Made by a program: the position numbers and the translations under genes
Part shown: in pieces, positions 17,092 to 27,876 of the stretch
Numbering within the stretch: position 1 is the stretch's first letter
Layout of the letters: every line of letters begins with the position of its first letter
Assembly: GCA_029817715.1 (NCBI GenBank)
Contig: JARUPY010000292.1
Location: forward strand, 1,448,001 to 1,512,000
Direction: 5' to 3'
Length of the DNA: 64,000 nt
From: Melastoma dodecandrum
Lineage: Eukaryota; Streptophyta; Magnoliopsida; Myrtales; Melastomataceae
Notes under the pieces: generated by a model
What the model saw: only the letters and a program-made list of their open reading frames with translations
Database searches by the model: none
What the model was told of the DNA's origin: nothing

Positions 17092-17550
17092 TCACCGTGC
17101 TTCCTGCGCGGCCAGCCAGGACAGCAGGAAGTACAACAGCACGACGCAGCCTCCGAATACGAGGAGCGAGAACGGCATCGGCAGGAGTTGCGGGGTGAGA
17201 ACCGCAAGGGTCATGGCGGAAGTAACCGCGAGCAGCCAGATGACGCCGCCCCACGCGCTGGTCAGCCACAAGCCGATCGCCGCCGCCGCATCGACCACCG
17301 CGAAGTAGACGATCGCCGCCTGCCGGCCGAACGGTTCGGTCTCGAACGGCCGCGCGCGGGGGATGACGTCGAGGATGGTCGCCCAGGAGGACAGGCTCTT
17401 CAGCAGCCAGACCAGGGCCGTGATCCGCATGAACCAGATGAGCACCGTATCCCACGTGCCCGGGGCCGGCCCCTGCGCGCGCTCGATGCGGTCGGTCGGG
17501 AGCTCGCCGGGCCGCGCCGTCCTGCGCCGGATCGGGAAATAGCTGGGCAC
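17092..17550 (-). CDS. DUF6163 family membrane protein
   Basis: A small integral membrane protein with four hydrophobic segments: WDTVLIWFMRITALVWLLKS, AAIVYFAVVDAAAAIGLWLT, GVIWLLAVTSAMTLAVLTPQ and FSLLVFGGCVVLLYFLLSWL. The family is of unknown function and is found next to ldtR and hemB in Hyphomicrobiales. The start is uncertain: GTG 17550 gives 152 residues, while the frame runs back to a TTG at 17655 with a low-complexity N-terminus that looks non-coding. Confidence 0.75.
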   Translation of the reverse strand: MPSYFPIRRRTARPGELPTDRIERAQGPAPGTWDTVLIWFMRITALVWLLKSLSSWATILDVIPRARPFETEPFGRQAAIVYFAVVDAAAAIGLWLTSAWGGVIWLLAVTSAMTLAVLTPQLLPMPFSLLVFGGCVVLLYFLLSWLAAQEAR

Positions 17551-17690
17551 TAGGTCGCGCTCATGGAGAGGGGTCCGCGTCAGGGTCGGATCCCGGGATC
17601 CTGTCGGCCCCCGGAGGTTGCGCCGGTTTGAAGCGGTTCCGTCCTCCGACGTCAACGGTCGGCTTTCGCCGCGCCCGCCCTGTGTGCTAG

Positions 17691-19183
<1,493 letters not shown>

Positions 19184-19267
19184 CGATCGTGGCGCACGGC
19201 GTCCCCTTGCGGTCGCCGCCGACGGCACCCACCTCTCGTCCGCAGCCTCGCTTGCAGGACGCTCATC

Positions 19268-19759
19268 ATGCAGAATCCCCAACCCGGTTACGCGCAGCAG
19301 CGCTTCGATATGCCCGGCTACGCGACGACGCTGCCGGTTCCGTTCGTGCGGGCGAGCCTCGGCGCCCGTGCGGTGGCCTACCTCCTCGATATCCTGTTCA
19401 TCTTCGGCTTCACCGTCCTGCTGACGCTGCTGATCACGGTGGTGGGCGTCGTGACCTTCGGGCTGGGCTGGACTCTGTTCGCGATCCTGCCGGCGAGCGG
19501 CATCATCTACAGCGCGATCACGGTCGGCGGCTCGCGGCAGAGCACGATCGGGCAGAGGCTGATGGGTCTGCGGGTCGTGGCGCCGGAGAGCGGCGCACGG
19601 GTCGACATCATCACGGCGGCCGTCCACGCGTTGCTGTTCTACGTGGCGATCTCGACCTTCCTGCTCTGGTGCGTCGACGTCGCCTTCGGCCTCGTTCGGT
19701 CCGACCGGCGTCTCGGTCACGATCTGTTGCTCGGCCTCGCGGTCGTCCACGGGCGCTGA
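19268..19759 (+). CDS. RDD family membrane protein
   Basis: A 163-residue protein with the RDD fold: the hallmark Arg and Asp residues are in ASLGARAVAYLLDILFIFGF, followed by a second hydrophobic segment, then GQRLMGLRVVAPESGARVDI and a third membrane segment ending at RRLGHDLLLGLAVV, which carries the final conserved Asp. RDD proteins are of mostly unknown function; some act in ion transport. It lies on the same strand as hemB and upstream of bpt. Confidence 0.88.
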   Translation: MQNPQPGYAQQRFDMPGYATTLPVPFVRASLGARAVAYLLDILFIFGFTVLLTLLITVVGVVTFGLGWTLFAILPASGIIYSAITVGGSRQSTIGQRLMGLRVVAPESGARVDIITAAVHALLFYVAISTFLLWCVDVAFGLVRSDRRLGHDLLLGLAVVHGR

Positions 19760-19883
19760 GGCGTTCCGTCACGCGTTGAAAATCGCGCGCGGTGCGCAGC
19801 AGGGGCATTGAGCCCGGGCGCGCCGCCTGTACACTGGCTTGCCGCGGCCGAAAGGATCTGGCGGCCCAGGGTCAAACAAACGC

Positions 19884-20630
19884 GTGACCAGCCATCCGCG
19901 CGACACACCGCAATTCTACCTCACCGCACCCTCGCCCTGTCCCTATCTGCCGGGTCAGGAAGAGCGGAAGGTGTTCACACACCTCGTCGGCCGGCGCGCC
20001 CGCGACCTCAACGAGATCCTGACGCAGGGCGGGTTCCGCCGCTCCCAGACCATCGCGTACCGCCCGGCCTGCGAGACCTGTCGGGCCTGCATCTCGGTCC
20101 GCGTCGTGGTCGACGAGTTCGAGCCGAGCGCCAGCCAGCGCCGCATCCTCGCCCGCAACACGGATTGGGTCGGCACGCCGGAGCCGAACCGGCCGGCCTC
20201 CGAGCAATACGCCCTGTTCCGGCGTTACCTCGATGCCCGCCACGGGGATGGCGGCATGGTCGACATGACGGTGCTCGACTACGCCATGATGGTCGAAGAC
20301 AGCCACGTCGACACGCATCTTGTGTCCTACCGCCGCCACGGACCGGACACGGCGATCACCGGACGCGGTTCAGGTCCGCCACTCGCCTTCTGCTTGACCG
20401 ACGTCCTCGCCGACGGACTGTCGATGGTCTACTCGTTCTACGATCCGACCGAGGCGTCCCGCTCGCCGGGCACCTTCATGATCCTCGACCATATAAGCCG
20501 GGCCCAGCGCCTCGGCCTGCCGTACCTGTACCTGGGCTACTGGGTCGAGGGCTCGCGCAAGATGGACTACAAGTCCAGATTCCTGCCGCAGGAACGCCTG
20601 ATGGGACAGGGCTGGGTGCGGGCCGACTGA
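19884..20630 (+). CDS. bpt: Aspartate/glutamate leucyltransferase (Bpt)
   Basis: A 248-residue L/F-type transferase of the N-end rule that adds Leu to proteins with N-terminal Asp or Glu, marking them for ClpSAP. The start [20 protein letters not shown] is the conserved N-terminus, so the GTG at 19884 is used rather than the TTG at 19839. Conserved features include [20 protein letters not shown] with the CxxC pair, FYDP and [20 protein letters not shown]. It is monocistronic or last after the RDD gene. Confidence 0.95.
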   Translation: MTSHPRDTPQFYLTAPSPCPYLPGQEERKVFTHLVGRRARDLNEILTQGGFRRSQTIAYRPACETCRACISVRVVVDEFEPSASQRRILARNTDWVGTPEPNRPASEQYALFRRYLDARHGDGGMVDMTVLDYAMMVEDSHVDTHLVSYRRHGPDTAITGRGSGPPLAFCLTDVLADGLSMVYSFYDPTEASRSPGTFMILDHISRAQRLGLPYLYLGYWVEGSRKMDYKSRFLPQERLMGQGWVRAD

Positions 20631-20733
20631 AACCGGACGCTCATCGCCGCTCGGGCATGCCCGTTGCGCATTGAGCGGCCGGGGCGGCGCGTGCTACCGG
20701 CCTCGCATCTGTTCCGGACCGCGCCGAGGCCCC

Positions 20734-22041
20734 ATGATCCCCCGCTATAGCCGCCCCGCAATGACGGCGATCTGGTCGCCCGAGAGCCGGTTCCGGATCT
20801 GGTTCGAGATCGAGGCTCACGCCACCACCGCGCTGGCCGAGATCGGTGTCGTGCCGAAGGAGGCCGCCGAGACGGTCTGGGCCAAGGGCCGGGACGCGGT
20901 CTTCGACGTGGCCCGCATCGACGCGATCGAGGCGGTGACCAAGCACGACGTCATCGCATTCCTGACCCATCTCGCGGAGATCGTCGGCCCGGAGGCCCGC
21001 TTCGTCCACCAGGGCATGACCTCGTCGGACGTGCTCGATACCTGCCTCAACGTGCAGCTCGTGCGCGCCGCCGACATCCTGATCGCGGACGTGGACGCGC
21101 TCCTCGACGCCCTGAAGGCCCGGGCGTTCGAGCACAAGATGACGCCGACCATCGGCCGCTCGCACGGCATCCACGCCGAGCCCGTGACCTTCGGGCTGAA
21201 GCTCGCCCAGGCGTACGCGGAATTCGAGCGCAACCGTGCCCGCCTCGTCGCCGGCCGGGCCGAGATTGCCACCTGCGCGATCTCGGGCGCCGTCGGCACC
21301 TTCGCCAACATCGATCCGCGCGTCGAGGTCTACGTCGCCGAGATGATGGGGCTGACGGCTGAGCCGGTCTCCACGCAGGTCATCCCGCGCGACCGGCACG
21401 CGATGTTCTTCGCGACGCTGGGCGTCATCGCCTCGTCGATCGAGCGCCTCGCCGTCGAAATCCGCCACCTGCAACGCACCGAAGTGCTCGAGGCCGAGGA
21501 GTATTTCTCGCCCGGCCAGAAGGGTTCGTCGGCGATGCCGCACAAGCGCAACCCGGTGCTGACCGAGAATCTGACCGGCCTCGCGCGGATGGTCCGCGGT
21601 TACGTCACGCCGGCACTGGAGAATGTCGCGCTGTGGCACGAGCGCGACATCTCGCATTCGTCCGTGGAGCGCATGATCGGCCCCGATGCCACCGTGACCC
21701 TCGACTTCGCCCTGGCGCGGATGACCGGGGTGATCGAGAAGCTGCTCGTCTACCCGGCCAACATGCAGAAGAATCTCGACCGGCTCGGCGGGCTCGTCCA
21801 TTCGCAGCGGGTGCTGCTGGCGCTCACCCAGGCGGGCGTCTCGCGGGAGGATTCGTATAGGCTCGTCCAGCGCAACGCGATGCCGGTCTGGCGCGGGGAG
21901 GGTGATTTTCTGGCGCTGCTCAAGGCGGATCCCGAGGTCACCGCCGCGCTCTCGCCAGCCCAGATCGAGGAATGCTTCGATCTCGGCTACCACTTCAAGC
22001 ACGTCGACACGATTTTCACGCGGGTCTTCGGCGCGGCCTGA
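20734..22041 (+). CDS. purB: Adenylosuccinate lyase
   Basis: A 435-residue enzyme that releases fumarate from SAICAR and from adenylosuccinate in purine synthesis. It has TSSDVLDT, the active-site GRSHGIHAEPVTFGLKLA, and the family signature GSSAMPHKRNPVLTENLTGL, in which the flexible loop carries the catalytic Ser. The start is MIPRYSRP at 20734, as in alphaproteobacterial orthologues. purA lies 1.6 kb downstream on the same strand, but the two are separated by the aminotransferase gene and a repeat. Confidence 0.97.
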   Translation: MIPRYSRPAMTAIWSPESRFRIWFEIEAHATTALAEIGVVPKEAAETVWAKGRDAVFDVARIDAIEAVTKHDVIAFLTHLAEIVGPEARFVHQGMTSSDVLDTCLNVQLVRAADILIADVDALLDALKARAFEHKMTPTIGRSHGIHAEPVTFGLKLAQAYAEFERNRARLVAGRAEIATCAISGAVGTFANIDPRVEVYVAEMMGLTAEPVSTQVIPRDRHAMFFATLGVIASSIERLAVEIRHLQRTEVLEAEEYFSPGQKGSSAMPHKRNPVLTENLTGLARMVRGYVTPALENVALWHERDISHSSVERMIGPDATVTLDFALARMTGVIEKLLVYPANMQKNLDRLGGLVHSQRVLLALTQAGVSREDSYRLVQRNAMPVWRGEGDFLALLKADPEVTAALSPAQIEECFDLGYHFKHVDTIFTRVFGAA

Positions 22042-22093
22042 GCGCGCCGCACGATTCCTGCTTGGCCCTGGTACGAATACAGGAAAGCTGCCC

Positions 22094-22951
22094 GTGACCG
22101 CTCCCCGCACCGTCTACCTCAACGGCGAATTCCTCCCCTTCGAGCAGGCGCGCGTGCCGATCATGGACCGCGGCTTCCTGTTCGCCGACGGGATTTACGA
22201 GGTCTCGGCGATCCTCGACGGGAAGCTCGTCGACAACGCCGCGCATCTCGCGCGCCTGGACCGGTCGCTCGGCGAGATCGGCATCCGCAATCCGCATGAT
22301 GCGACTGCCTGGGAGCGCCTGCAGACGGAGCTGGTCGCCCGCAACGGCGTCACCGAGGGCCTCGTCTACATGCAGGTGACGCGGGGCGTCGCCGAGCGTG
22401 ACTTTGCGTTTCCGAAGGGCGATGTCGCGCCGACCGTCATGATGTTCACGCAGGCCAAGACCGTGCTGGACAATCCGCTCGCCGAGACCGGCGCCCGGGT
22501 GATCACCGTCGAGGATCTGCGCTGGAAGCGTCGGGACATCAAGTCGGTGGCGTTGCTGGCCCAAGTCCTCGCCAAGCAGCAGGCCGCCGAGGCCGGCGTC
22601 GCCGAGGCCTGGATGGTCGAGGACGGCGCGGTGACCGAGGGCTCCTCGTCCACGGCTTTCATCGTCAGTCGGGAGCGCGTGCTGGTGACCCGGCCGCTCT
22701 CGACGGCGCTCCTGCCCGGGATCACCCGGGCGTCGGTGCTGCGCCTCGCCCAGGAATCCGACCTGCGCATCGAGGAGCGGCTGATCACCGTCGCGGAGGC
22801 CTACGAGGCGCAGGAGGCGTTCTACACCAGCGCCTCGGCCTTCGTGATGCCAGTGGTCGAGATCGACAATCGGACGATCGGCGAGGGCCGGCCCGGCCCG
22901 CTCACCCGGCGCTTGCGCGAGCTGTATATCGAGATGGCGCGGCAGGGCTGA
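22094..22951 (+). CDS. dat: D-amino-acid transaminase
   Basis: A 285-residue class IV PLP aminotransferase. VYLNGEFLPFEQARVPIMDR and GFLFADGIYEVSAI begin the fold; the PLP Lys is in RWKRRDIKSVALLAQVLAKQ, and EGSSSTAFIV and ALLPGITRASVL complete the cofactor site. The GFLFADGIYEV form and VYMQVTRGVAERDFAFP match D-alanine aminotransferases rather than branched-chain enzymes. It supplies or removes D-Ala and D-Glu. It follows purB by 52 bases with a GTG start and is followed by a hairpin. Confidence 0.9.
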   Translation: MTAPRTVYLNGEFLPFEQARVPIMDRGFLFADGIYEVSAILDGKLVDNAAHLARLDRSLGEIGIRNPHDATAWERLQTELVARNGVTEGLVYMQVTRGVAERDFAFPKGDVAPTVMMFTQAKTVLDNPLAETGARVITVEDLRWKRRDIKSVALLAQVLAKQQAAEAGVAEAWMVEDGAVTEGSSSTAFIVSRERVLVTRPLSTALLPGITRASVLRLAQESDLRIEERLITVAEAYEAQEAFYTSASAFVMPVVEIDNRTIGEGRPGPLTRRLRELYIEMARQG

Positions 22952-22953
22952 GG

Positions 22954-22972
22954 CCGGCGCTTCCGGCGCCGG
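22954..22972 (+). terminator. Hairpin after the D-amino-acid transaminase gene
   Basis: CCGGCGC and GCGCCGG form a 7-base perfect stem around TTCCG, starting two bases past the stop codon. No T tract follows, so it may stabilise the 3-prime end rather than terminate on its own. Confidence 0.4.
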
Positions 22973-23008
22973 GCAGCGATCGCCTCGTGCCGCTGCGGGG
23001 CGAGTCTT

Positions 23009-23135
23009 GTGCTGGGTCCCGGGTCGCACTCCGCTATCGCTGCATGCGCCCGGGAAAAGGTATCGCGATTCGATCCGCACCGCCCCTTTTTCCGGACAGG
23101 TGGAGCGGAGCGGAACCTGATCCAGGACCCAGCAC
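23009..23135. repeat. Long imperfect inverted repeat (possible dispersed palindromic element)
   Basis: GTGCTGGGTCC at 23009-23019 is matched by its exact complement GGACCCAGCAC at 23125-23135, and the match extends imperfectly on both sides to about 20 bases. The interior contains further GC-rich, repeat-like sequence. It lies in the non-coding gap between dat and the small secreted protein gene. The form recalls intergenic palindromic repeats common in Methylobacterium; a second copy was not found in this window. Confidence 0.5.
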
Positions 23136-23276
23136 GAGGATAAGCCGCGCAGCGGCGCCGTCCCGAACGACCGCGCTCCAGCGTGATCCAAATTCCGAAG
23201 CTGGAACCGCGCAGGAACGGATCCCATCGCCGGCTGTTCCTTCCCGAATTCGTGTCCCGATCCGGGGAGGCCCGTC

Positions 23277-23549
23277 GTGCCGACAAGATTCCTGCTCGCC
23301 GCGTTCGCGGCAACCGCCATCGTGGTGCCCGCCTGCGCCCAGACCGCCGACAAGGCGCTCCCGCCCGCGACGCAGACGCCCTCGAAGGATCAGTCGCTGA
23401 GCGACAAGCTCCAGCAGAACGACGGGGTCATCAAGCCGCCGGCCAATGGAACCACAGGGACGGTGGTGAAACCCGATCAGTCCGGCTCCATGCCGGTGAT
23501 CAAGCCGAACGAACTGCCGGGGCGCGCGCCGGGAACCGAGGCCAAGTAG
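23277..23549 (+). CDS. Small secreted proline-rich protein
   Basis: A 90-residue protein with GTG start and signal peptide VPTRFLLAAFAATAIVVPAC, cut near ACAQ. The mature part is low in complexity (KALPPATQTPSKDQSLSDKL, GVIKPPANGTTGTVVKPDQS) and rich in Pro, Lys and Gly. It is probably periplasmic. No domain is recognised. Similar short proteins are often conserved only within Methylobacterium, which is recollection, not a search result. Confidence 0.6.
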   Translation: MPTRFLLAAFAATAIVVPACAQTADKALPPATQTPSKDQSLSDKLQQNDGVIKPPANGTTGTVVKPDQSGSMPVIKPNELPGRAPGTEAK

Positions 23550-23692
23550 CCCGCTTCATCCGTATGGCCGGCGTGCCATGCGGGCGCATTGCTTGATTTC
23601 GCTGCCCGGATCGCGGAAACGGCTGACGACGTACGCCGCCTGCACCCGTGGGTGGCGTCGTCCCGGTTTCCGTCGCGGGTAAGCAGGCAGAC

Positions 23693-24985
23693 ATGGCCAA
23701 CGTCGTCGTTGTGGGCGCCCAGTGGGGCGACGAGGGCAAGGGAAAGATCGTCGACTGGCTCTCCGAGCAGGCCGACATCGTCGTCCGCTTCCAGGGCGGG
23801 CACAATGCCGGCCACACGCTGGTCATCGACGGCGTCACCTACAAATTAGCGCTGCTGCCCTCCGGCGTGGTCCGCGGTGGCAAGCTCTCGGTAATCGGCA
23901 ACGGTGTGGTGGTCGATCCCTGGCATCTCATCGACGAGATCGAGCGGATCAAGGCGCAGGGCGTCGAGGTCTCGCCGAATTCCCTGCGGGTCGCCGACAA
24001 CGCCACGCTGATCCTGCCGCTCCACCGGGAGCTCGACCATTTCCGCGAGACCGCCAATGCCGGTCTCAAGATCGGCACCACCAAGCGCGGCATCGGCCCA
24101 GCCTACGAGGACAAGGTCGGGCGCCGGGCGATCCGCGTGGTCGACCTCGCCGATCCTGACGCGCTGCCCGCCAAGATCGAGCGGGTTCTGACCCACCACA
24201 ACGCCCTGCGCCGCGGCCTCGGCATCGACGAGGTGAACGCCGAGGCGCTCCTGGCCGATCTGAAGGCGATCGCGCCCAAGATCCTGCCGTTTGCCGACAC
24301 CGTCTGGTCGCTCCTCGACGAGGAGCGGCGGGCCGGCAAGCGCATCCTGTTCGAGGGCGCGCAGGGCGCCCTGCTCGATGTCGATCACGGCACCTATCCG
24401 TTCGTCACCTCCTCCAACATCGTGGCCGCCCAGGCCGCGACGGGCTCGGGCCTCGGCCCGGGGGCGATCGGCTACGTGCTCGGCATCGCCAAGGCCTACA
24501 CCACCCGGGTGGGGGAGGGGCCGTTCCCGACCGAGCTGTTCGACGAGATCGGCGAGACCATCGGCAGCCGCGGGCGCGAATTCGGCGTCAATACCGGGCG
24601 CAAGCGCCGCTGCGGCTGGTTCGACGCCGTGCTGGTGCGCCAGACGGTGCGGACCTCCGGCATCCACGGGATCGCGCTGACCAAGCTCGACATTCTCGAC
24701 GGGTTCGAGGAGATCCGCGTCTGTACAGGCTACCGCCTGGACGGCAAGCCGATCGACCATCTCCCAGCCAGCCAAGCCGCGCAGGCCCGGGTCGAGCCGG
24801 TCTACGAGGTGATCCCAGGCTGGTCCGAGACCACTGCGGGCGCCCGGTCCTGGGCCGATCTGCCGGCACAGGCGATCAAGTATGTCCGCCGGATCGAGGA
24901 ACTGATCGGCGCCCCCGTAGCGCTGCTGTCGACGTCACCCGAGCGCGACGACACGATCCTCATGCACAACCCGTTCGAAGACTGA
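23693..24985 (+). CDS. purA: Adenylosuccinate synthetase
   Basis: A 430-residue GTP-dependent enzyme that joins IMP and aspartate. [20 protein letters not shown] is the GTP/IMP loop with catalytic Asp, followed by [15 protein letters not shown] (catalytic His), [20 protein letters not shown] and the C-terminal substrate segments [15 protein letters not shown] and [11 protein letters not shown]. The ATG at 23693 gives the standard N-terminus MANVVVVG. Full family length. Confidence 0.97.
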   Translation: MANVVVVGAQWGDEGKGKIVDWLSEQADIVVRFQGGHNAGHTLVIDGVTYKLALLPSGVVRGGKLSVIGNGVVVDPWHLIDEIERIKAQGVEVSPNSLRVADNATLILPLHRELDHFRETANAGLKIGTTKRGIGPAYEDKVGRRAIRVVDLADPDALPAKIERVLTHHNALRRGLGIDEVNAEALLADLKAIAPKILPFADTVWSLLDEERRAGKRILFEGAQGALLDVDHGTYPFVTSSNIVAAQAATGSGLGPGAIGYVLGIAKAYTTRVGEGPFPTELFDEIGETIGSRGREFGVNTGRKRRCGWFDAVLVRQTVRTSGIHGIALTKLDILDGFEEIRVCTGYRLDGKPIDHLPASQAAQARVEPVYEVIPGWSETTAGARSWADLPAQAIKYVRRIEELIGAPVALLSTSPERDDTILMHNPFED

Positions 24986-25203
24986 CGCTTCGCGCGCTAT
25001 CCCGTTGACGACACATCGCCCCGACCCGTCCGCCCATATCCAGCCCGCACAGGCTTGATCTAGAAGGGTGCATGCGGCGGGGATCGCCCGTGCGCCGTCA
25101 TCGGGACGATCACCGTGCGGCTTCCAGTCCGGGCGGTGGGCAAACGACATCACTGGCCGATGGCTGTGACCGACCTGACCGGGCGTGTGCAGCCTTCGGC
25201 CTC

Positions 25204-25227
25204 CGGCCGCCGACCGGTCGGCGGCCG
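25204..25227. promoter_or_regulatory. 24-base perfect palindrome ahead of the membrane-protein gene
   Basis: A self-complementary 24-base sequence centred on CCGACC/GGTCGG (half-site CGGCCGCCGACC) ends 20 bases before the ATG at 25248, flanked by CTTCGGC and GCCGAAGG that partly extend the stem. It could fold in the leader RNA near the ribosome site or serve as an operator. Function is inference. Confidence 0.4.
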
Positions 25228-25247
25228 AAGGGGCGGACCAGGGCAAG

Positions 25248-26687
25248 ATGGCCGATTACTACCCGCTTCTGGCACGCGCGCTCGATGCGCTGCCCGATCG
25301 AACCCCCGCCCTGCGCAAGGCGGTCTACGACCGTGCGCGCAACGCCCTGATCAGCCAGCTCCGCTCGCTCGACCCGCCCCTGTCCGAAGCCGATATCGAC
25401 CTGGAGCGGCGTGCCTTGGATGCTGCGATCGAGCGGCTCGAAGTGGATCACGGCGGGCTCCCGGCCCCTGCCAACGACGCCGCACACGTCGCCGAGATCA
25501 GCGCCGAGGCGCACAGGCCGGCCAACCCGGCGGCCGAGATCCCCGAGCCGTCGCCGCCCGAGGAACGCCTTCCACCGAAGCCTGAGCCGGTCCTGCCGGC
25601 GGCCAAGTCGCCGTTCGCGGTCACGCCCCGCGCGCCGGATCTGAAGTCTGAGGTCTCCGCGGGCGCTCCCCCGGCACCGATGCAGGAGGCCCGGGAGGCG
25701 ACGATTCCCATCGCGCCCCGTCGCCGCGGCTCGATCCAGGCGGGGCCATCCGAAGGACCGGCGGCGCCGGGCGTGACGCCGGCTCCCGAGGATGCCGACC
25801 TGGCCGCGTCGTTGGACGGCGGCAACGGACGTCAGCGTCCACGCATCGAAGTGGTGCCACCGCGGACCGGTCGGTCGCGATTGTTGCGCAACGTCTTCGT
25901 CGGCGGCATCCTGGCCGCCGTGATCGCCATGATTGCCGTGGCCGCCTTCCTACTCCGCGACCGGCCCCAGGGCCTGCCGTCGAGCGGGACCGAGACGGCC
26001 GACACGCAGCAGCTGGAGGGGGAGTCCAAATTCGGAGACCGCGTGGGCGGCGATGCGACGCCGGCTCCGAGAGCGGCACCGCGCCCGGAAAGCGGGGCGT
26101 CTCAGCGATCGGCTGCGAGTCCTTCCGATTCGAGCATCGTTGTGGCCCAGCGCGCGGAGCTGATCGAGGAGACGTCCGGGGTCGAGGGCGGGCAACCGAC
26201 GAGTACACCGGGCCGGGTCACGTGGCGACTGGACACGGTGAATGGCGACCAGGGGCAGCCCCTGCAGAACGCCGTGGTCGCCACCGTCACGATCCCGGAT
26301 GCGGGCTTGACGCTGGTCATGACGATTCAGCGCAATCTCGACACGACCCTGCCGGCCTCGCACACCGTTAGCTTGGCTTTCAGCCAGACCGGCGGCACGG
26401 ATCCCATCCGGAACGTTCAGGATGTCGGCCTGCTGCAGGCCAAGGACGATCAGAATGCCCGAGGTTCGCCGGTCTCGGGCCTTCCGGTCCGGGTCCGCGA
26501 CAATCTCTTCCTGATCGGCCTGTCGTCGCTCCCGAACGACGTGGAGCGCAACACCGATCTGCTGCTCCACAAGAACTGGTTCGACCTGGCCCTGCGCTAC
26601 ACGTCCGGCAAGCGCGCCGTCCTGACCTTCGAGAAGGGCTCCACCGGCGCCCAGGTGATGCAGAACGCCTTCGACGCCTGGCAGTGA
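25248..26687 (+). CDS. Hypothetical single-pass membrane protein
   Basis: A 479-residue protein of unrecognised function. The N-terminal 65 residues (MADYYPLLARALDALPDRTP) are helical and cytoplasmic. A long Pro/Ala/Glu-rich, low-complexity linker reaches a basic patch and one membrane segment at about 213-232 (VFVGGILAAVIAMIAVAAFL). The C-terminal half, from about 300, is a folded extracytoplasmic domain containing TWRLDTVNGDQGQPLQNAVV and the ending RAVLTFEKGSTGAQVMQNAF. The architecture resembles a conserved Hyphomicrobiales protein also found near purA and rpoH. The ATG at 25248 follows AGGGCAAG. Confidence 0.75.
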   Translation: MADYYPLLARALDALPDRTPALRKAVYDRARNALISQLRSLDPPLSEADIDLERRALDAAIERLEVDHGGLPAPANDAAHVAEISAEAHRPANPAAEIPEPSPPEERLPPKPEPVLPAAKSPFAVTPRAPDLKSEVSAGAPPAPMQEAREATIPIAPRRRGSIQAGPSEGPAAPGVTPAPEDADLAASLDGGNGRQRPRIEVVPPRTGRSRLLRNVFVGGILAAVIAMIAVAAFLLRDRPQGLPSSGTETADTQQLEGESKFGDRVGGDATPAPRAAPRPESGASQRSAASPSDSSIVVAQRAELIEETSGVEGGQPTSTPGRVTWRLDTVNGDQGQPLQNAVVATVTIPDAGLTLVMTIQRNLDTTLPASHTVSLAFSQTGGTDPIRNVQDVGLLQAKDDQNARGSPVSGLPVRVRDNLFLIGLSSLPNDVERNTDLLLHKNWFDLALRYTSGKRAVLTFEKGSTGAQVMQNAFDAWQ

Positions 26688-26715
26688 CCGGTCCCGTCAT
26701 CGGTCATCGTTGAAA

Positions 26716-26739
26716 CCGGCGCGCAGGCGGGCGCGCCGG
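26716..26739. terminator. Bidirectional hairpin between convergent genes
   Basis: CCGGCGCGC and GCGCGCCGG form a perfect 9-base stem around AGGCGG, between the converging membrane-protein gene and rpoH. On the minus strand the stem is followed by TTTC. It probably serves both genes. Confidence 0.55.
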
Positions 26740-26747
26740 ACGCCGAC

Positions 26748-27641
26748 TCAATGGGCTTCGATACCTGCCCGGGGCAGTTCGCGGCTGGCGATGTTGCGCT
26801 TGACCGCCTCCTGAACCTTCTCGAAGGCCCGGACCTCGATCTGCCGCACGCGCTCGCGCGAGACCCCGAACTCGCCCGACAGATCCTCCAGCGTGATCGG
26901 ATCCTCGGCAAGGCGACGGGCCTCGAAGATGCGGCGCTCGCGCGGGTTCAGCACGCTGAGAGCGTCCCGCAGTGCTGAGAGGCGGTTCTGCCCCTCCTGC
27001 TCGCGGGCCAGCACGGTCTCCTGGCTCGGTGAATTGTCGACCAGCCAGTCCTGCCACTCGCCCTCGCCCTCCTCGCGCAGGGGCGCATTGAGCGATGTGT
27101 CCCCGGAGAGGCGCCGGTTCATGTCGATCACGTCCTGCTCCGGCACGCCGAGGCGGGTGGCGATCTGCTTGACCTGATCGGGCTTGAGGTCCCCCTCGTC
27201 GAGGGCCGAGATCTTGCCCTTGGCCTTGCGCAGGTTGAAGAACAGCTTCTTCTGGTTGGCCGTAGTGCCCATCTTCACGAGCGACCACGAGCGCAGGATG
27301 TATTCCTGGATCGCGGCCTTGATCCACCACATCGCGTAGGTGGCGAGGCGGAAACCCTTGTCGGGATCGAAGCGCTTCACCGCCTGCATCAGGCCGACAT
27401 TGCCCTCGGACACGACCTCGCCGATCGGCAGGCCGTAGCCGCGATAGCCCATGGCGATCTTGGCGACGAGGCGCAGGTGTGAGGTGACCAGCCGATGCGC
27501 GGCCTCACGGTCGCCGGCGTCACGCCAGGATTTGGCGAGCGTGAACTCCTCCGTCGGCTCCAGCATCGGGAACTTGCGAATTTCGTCGAGGTAGCGTGAG
27601 AGGCCACCTTCGTTGGCGAGCACGGGCAGCGCACCGGCCAT
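26748..27641 (-). CDS. rpoH: Heat-shock sigma factor RpoH (sigma-32)
   Basis: A 297-residue sigma-70-family factor. Region 2 has GYGLPIGEVVSEGNVGLMQA and DKGFRLATYAMWWIKAAIQE; the RpoH box is present as QKKLFFNLRKAKG, which separates it from RpoD and RpoS; region 4 is ITLEDLSGEFGVSRERVRQI. It directs transcription of chaperone and protease genes after heat or envelope stress. Alphaproteobacteria often have several rpoH copies, so this may be one of a set. It is monocistronic, ending at the bidirectional hairpin. Confidence 0.95.
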   Translation of the reverse strand: MAGALPVLANEGGLSRYLDEIRKFPMLEPTEEFTLAKSWRDAGDREAAHRLVTSHLRLVAKIAMGYRGYGLPIGEVVSEGNVGLMQAVKRFDPDKGFRLATYAMWWIKAAIQEYILRSWSLVKMGTTANQKKLFFNLRKAKGKISALDEGDLKPDQVKQIATRLGVPEQDVIDMNRRLSGDTSLNAPLREEGEGEWQDWLVDNSPSQETVLAREQEGQNRLSALRDALSVLNPRERRIFEARRLAEDPITLEDLSGEFGVSRERVRQIEVRAFEKVQEAVKRNIASRELPRAGIEAH

Positions 27642-27876
27642 GGCATTCTCCTGGACCTAAGTCCCCCTATCGGGCGGACGCGACGGACAACAGTGCCGTC
27701 CACTCGGGCCGCTCTTGAGCCGACCCTACCGACATCCCATGTCATCTGGGACACCGGGAGCCGGTCGCGATCGAGGACACCCACATTGTCTTCAACGCGC
27801 CACCGGCCGATTTGGTCTTACCATGGCACGAAGTGCCGCGGTACGGGGTGACCTTTCGCACGCGCGCGATCTACGG

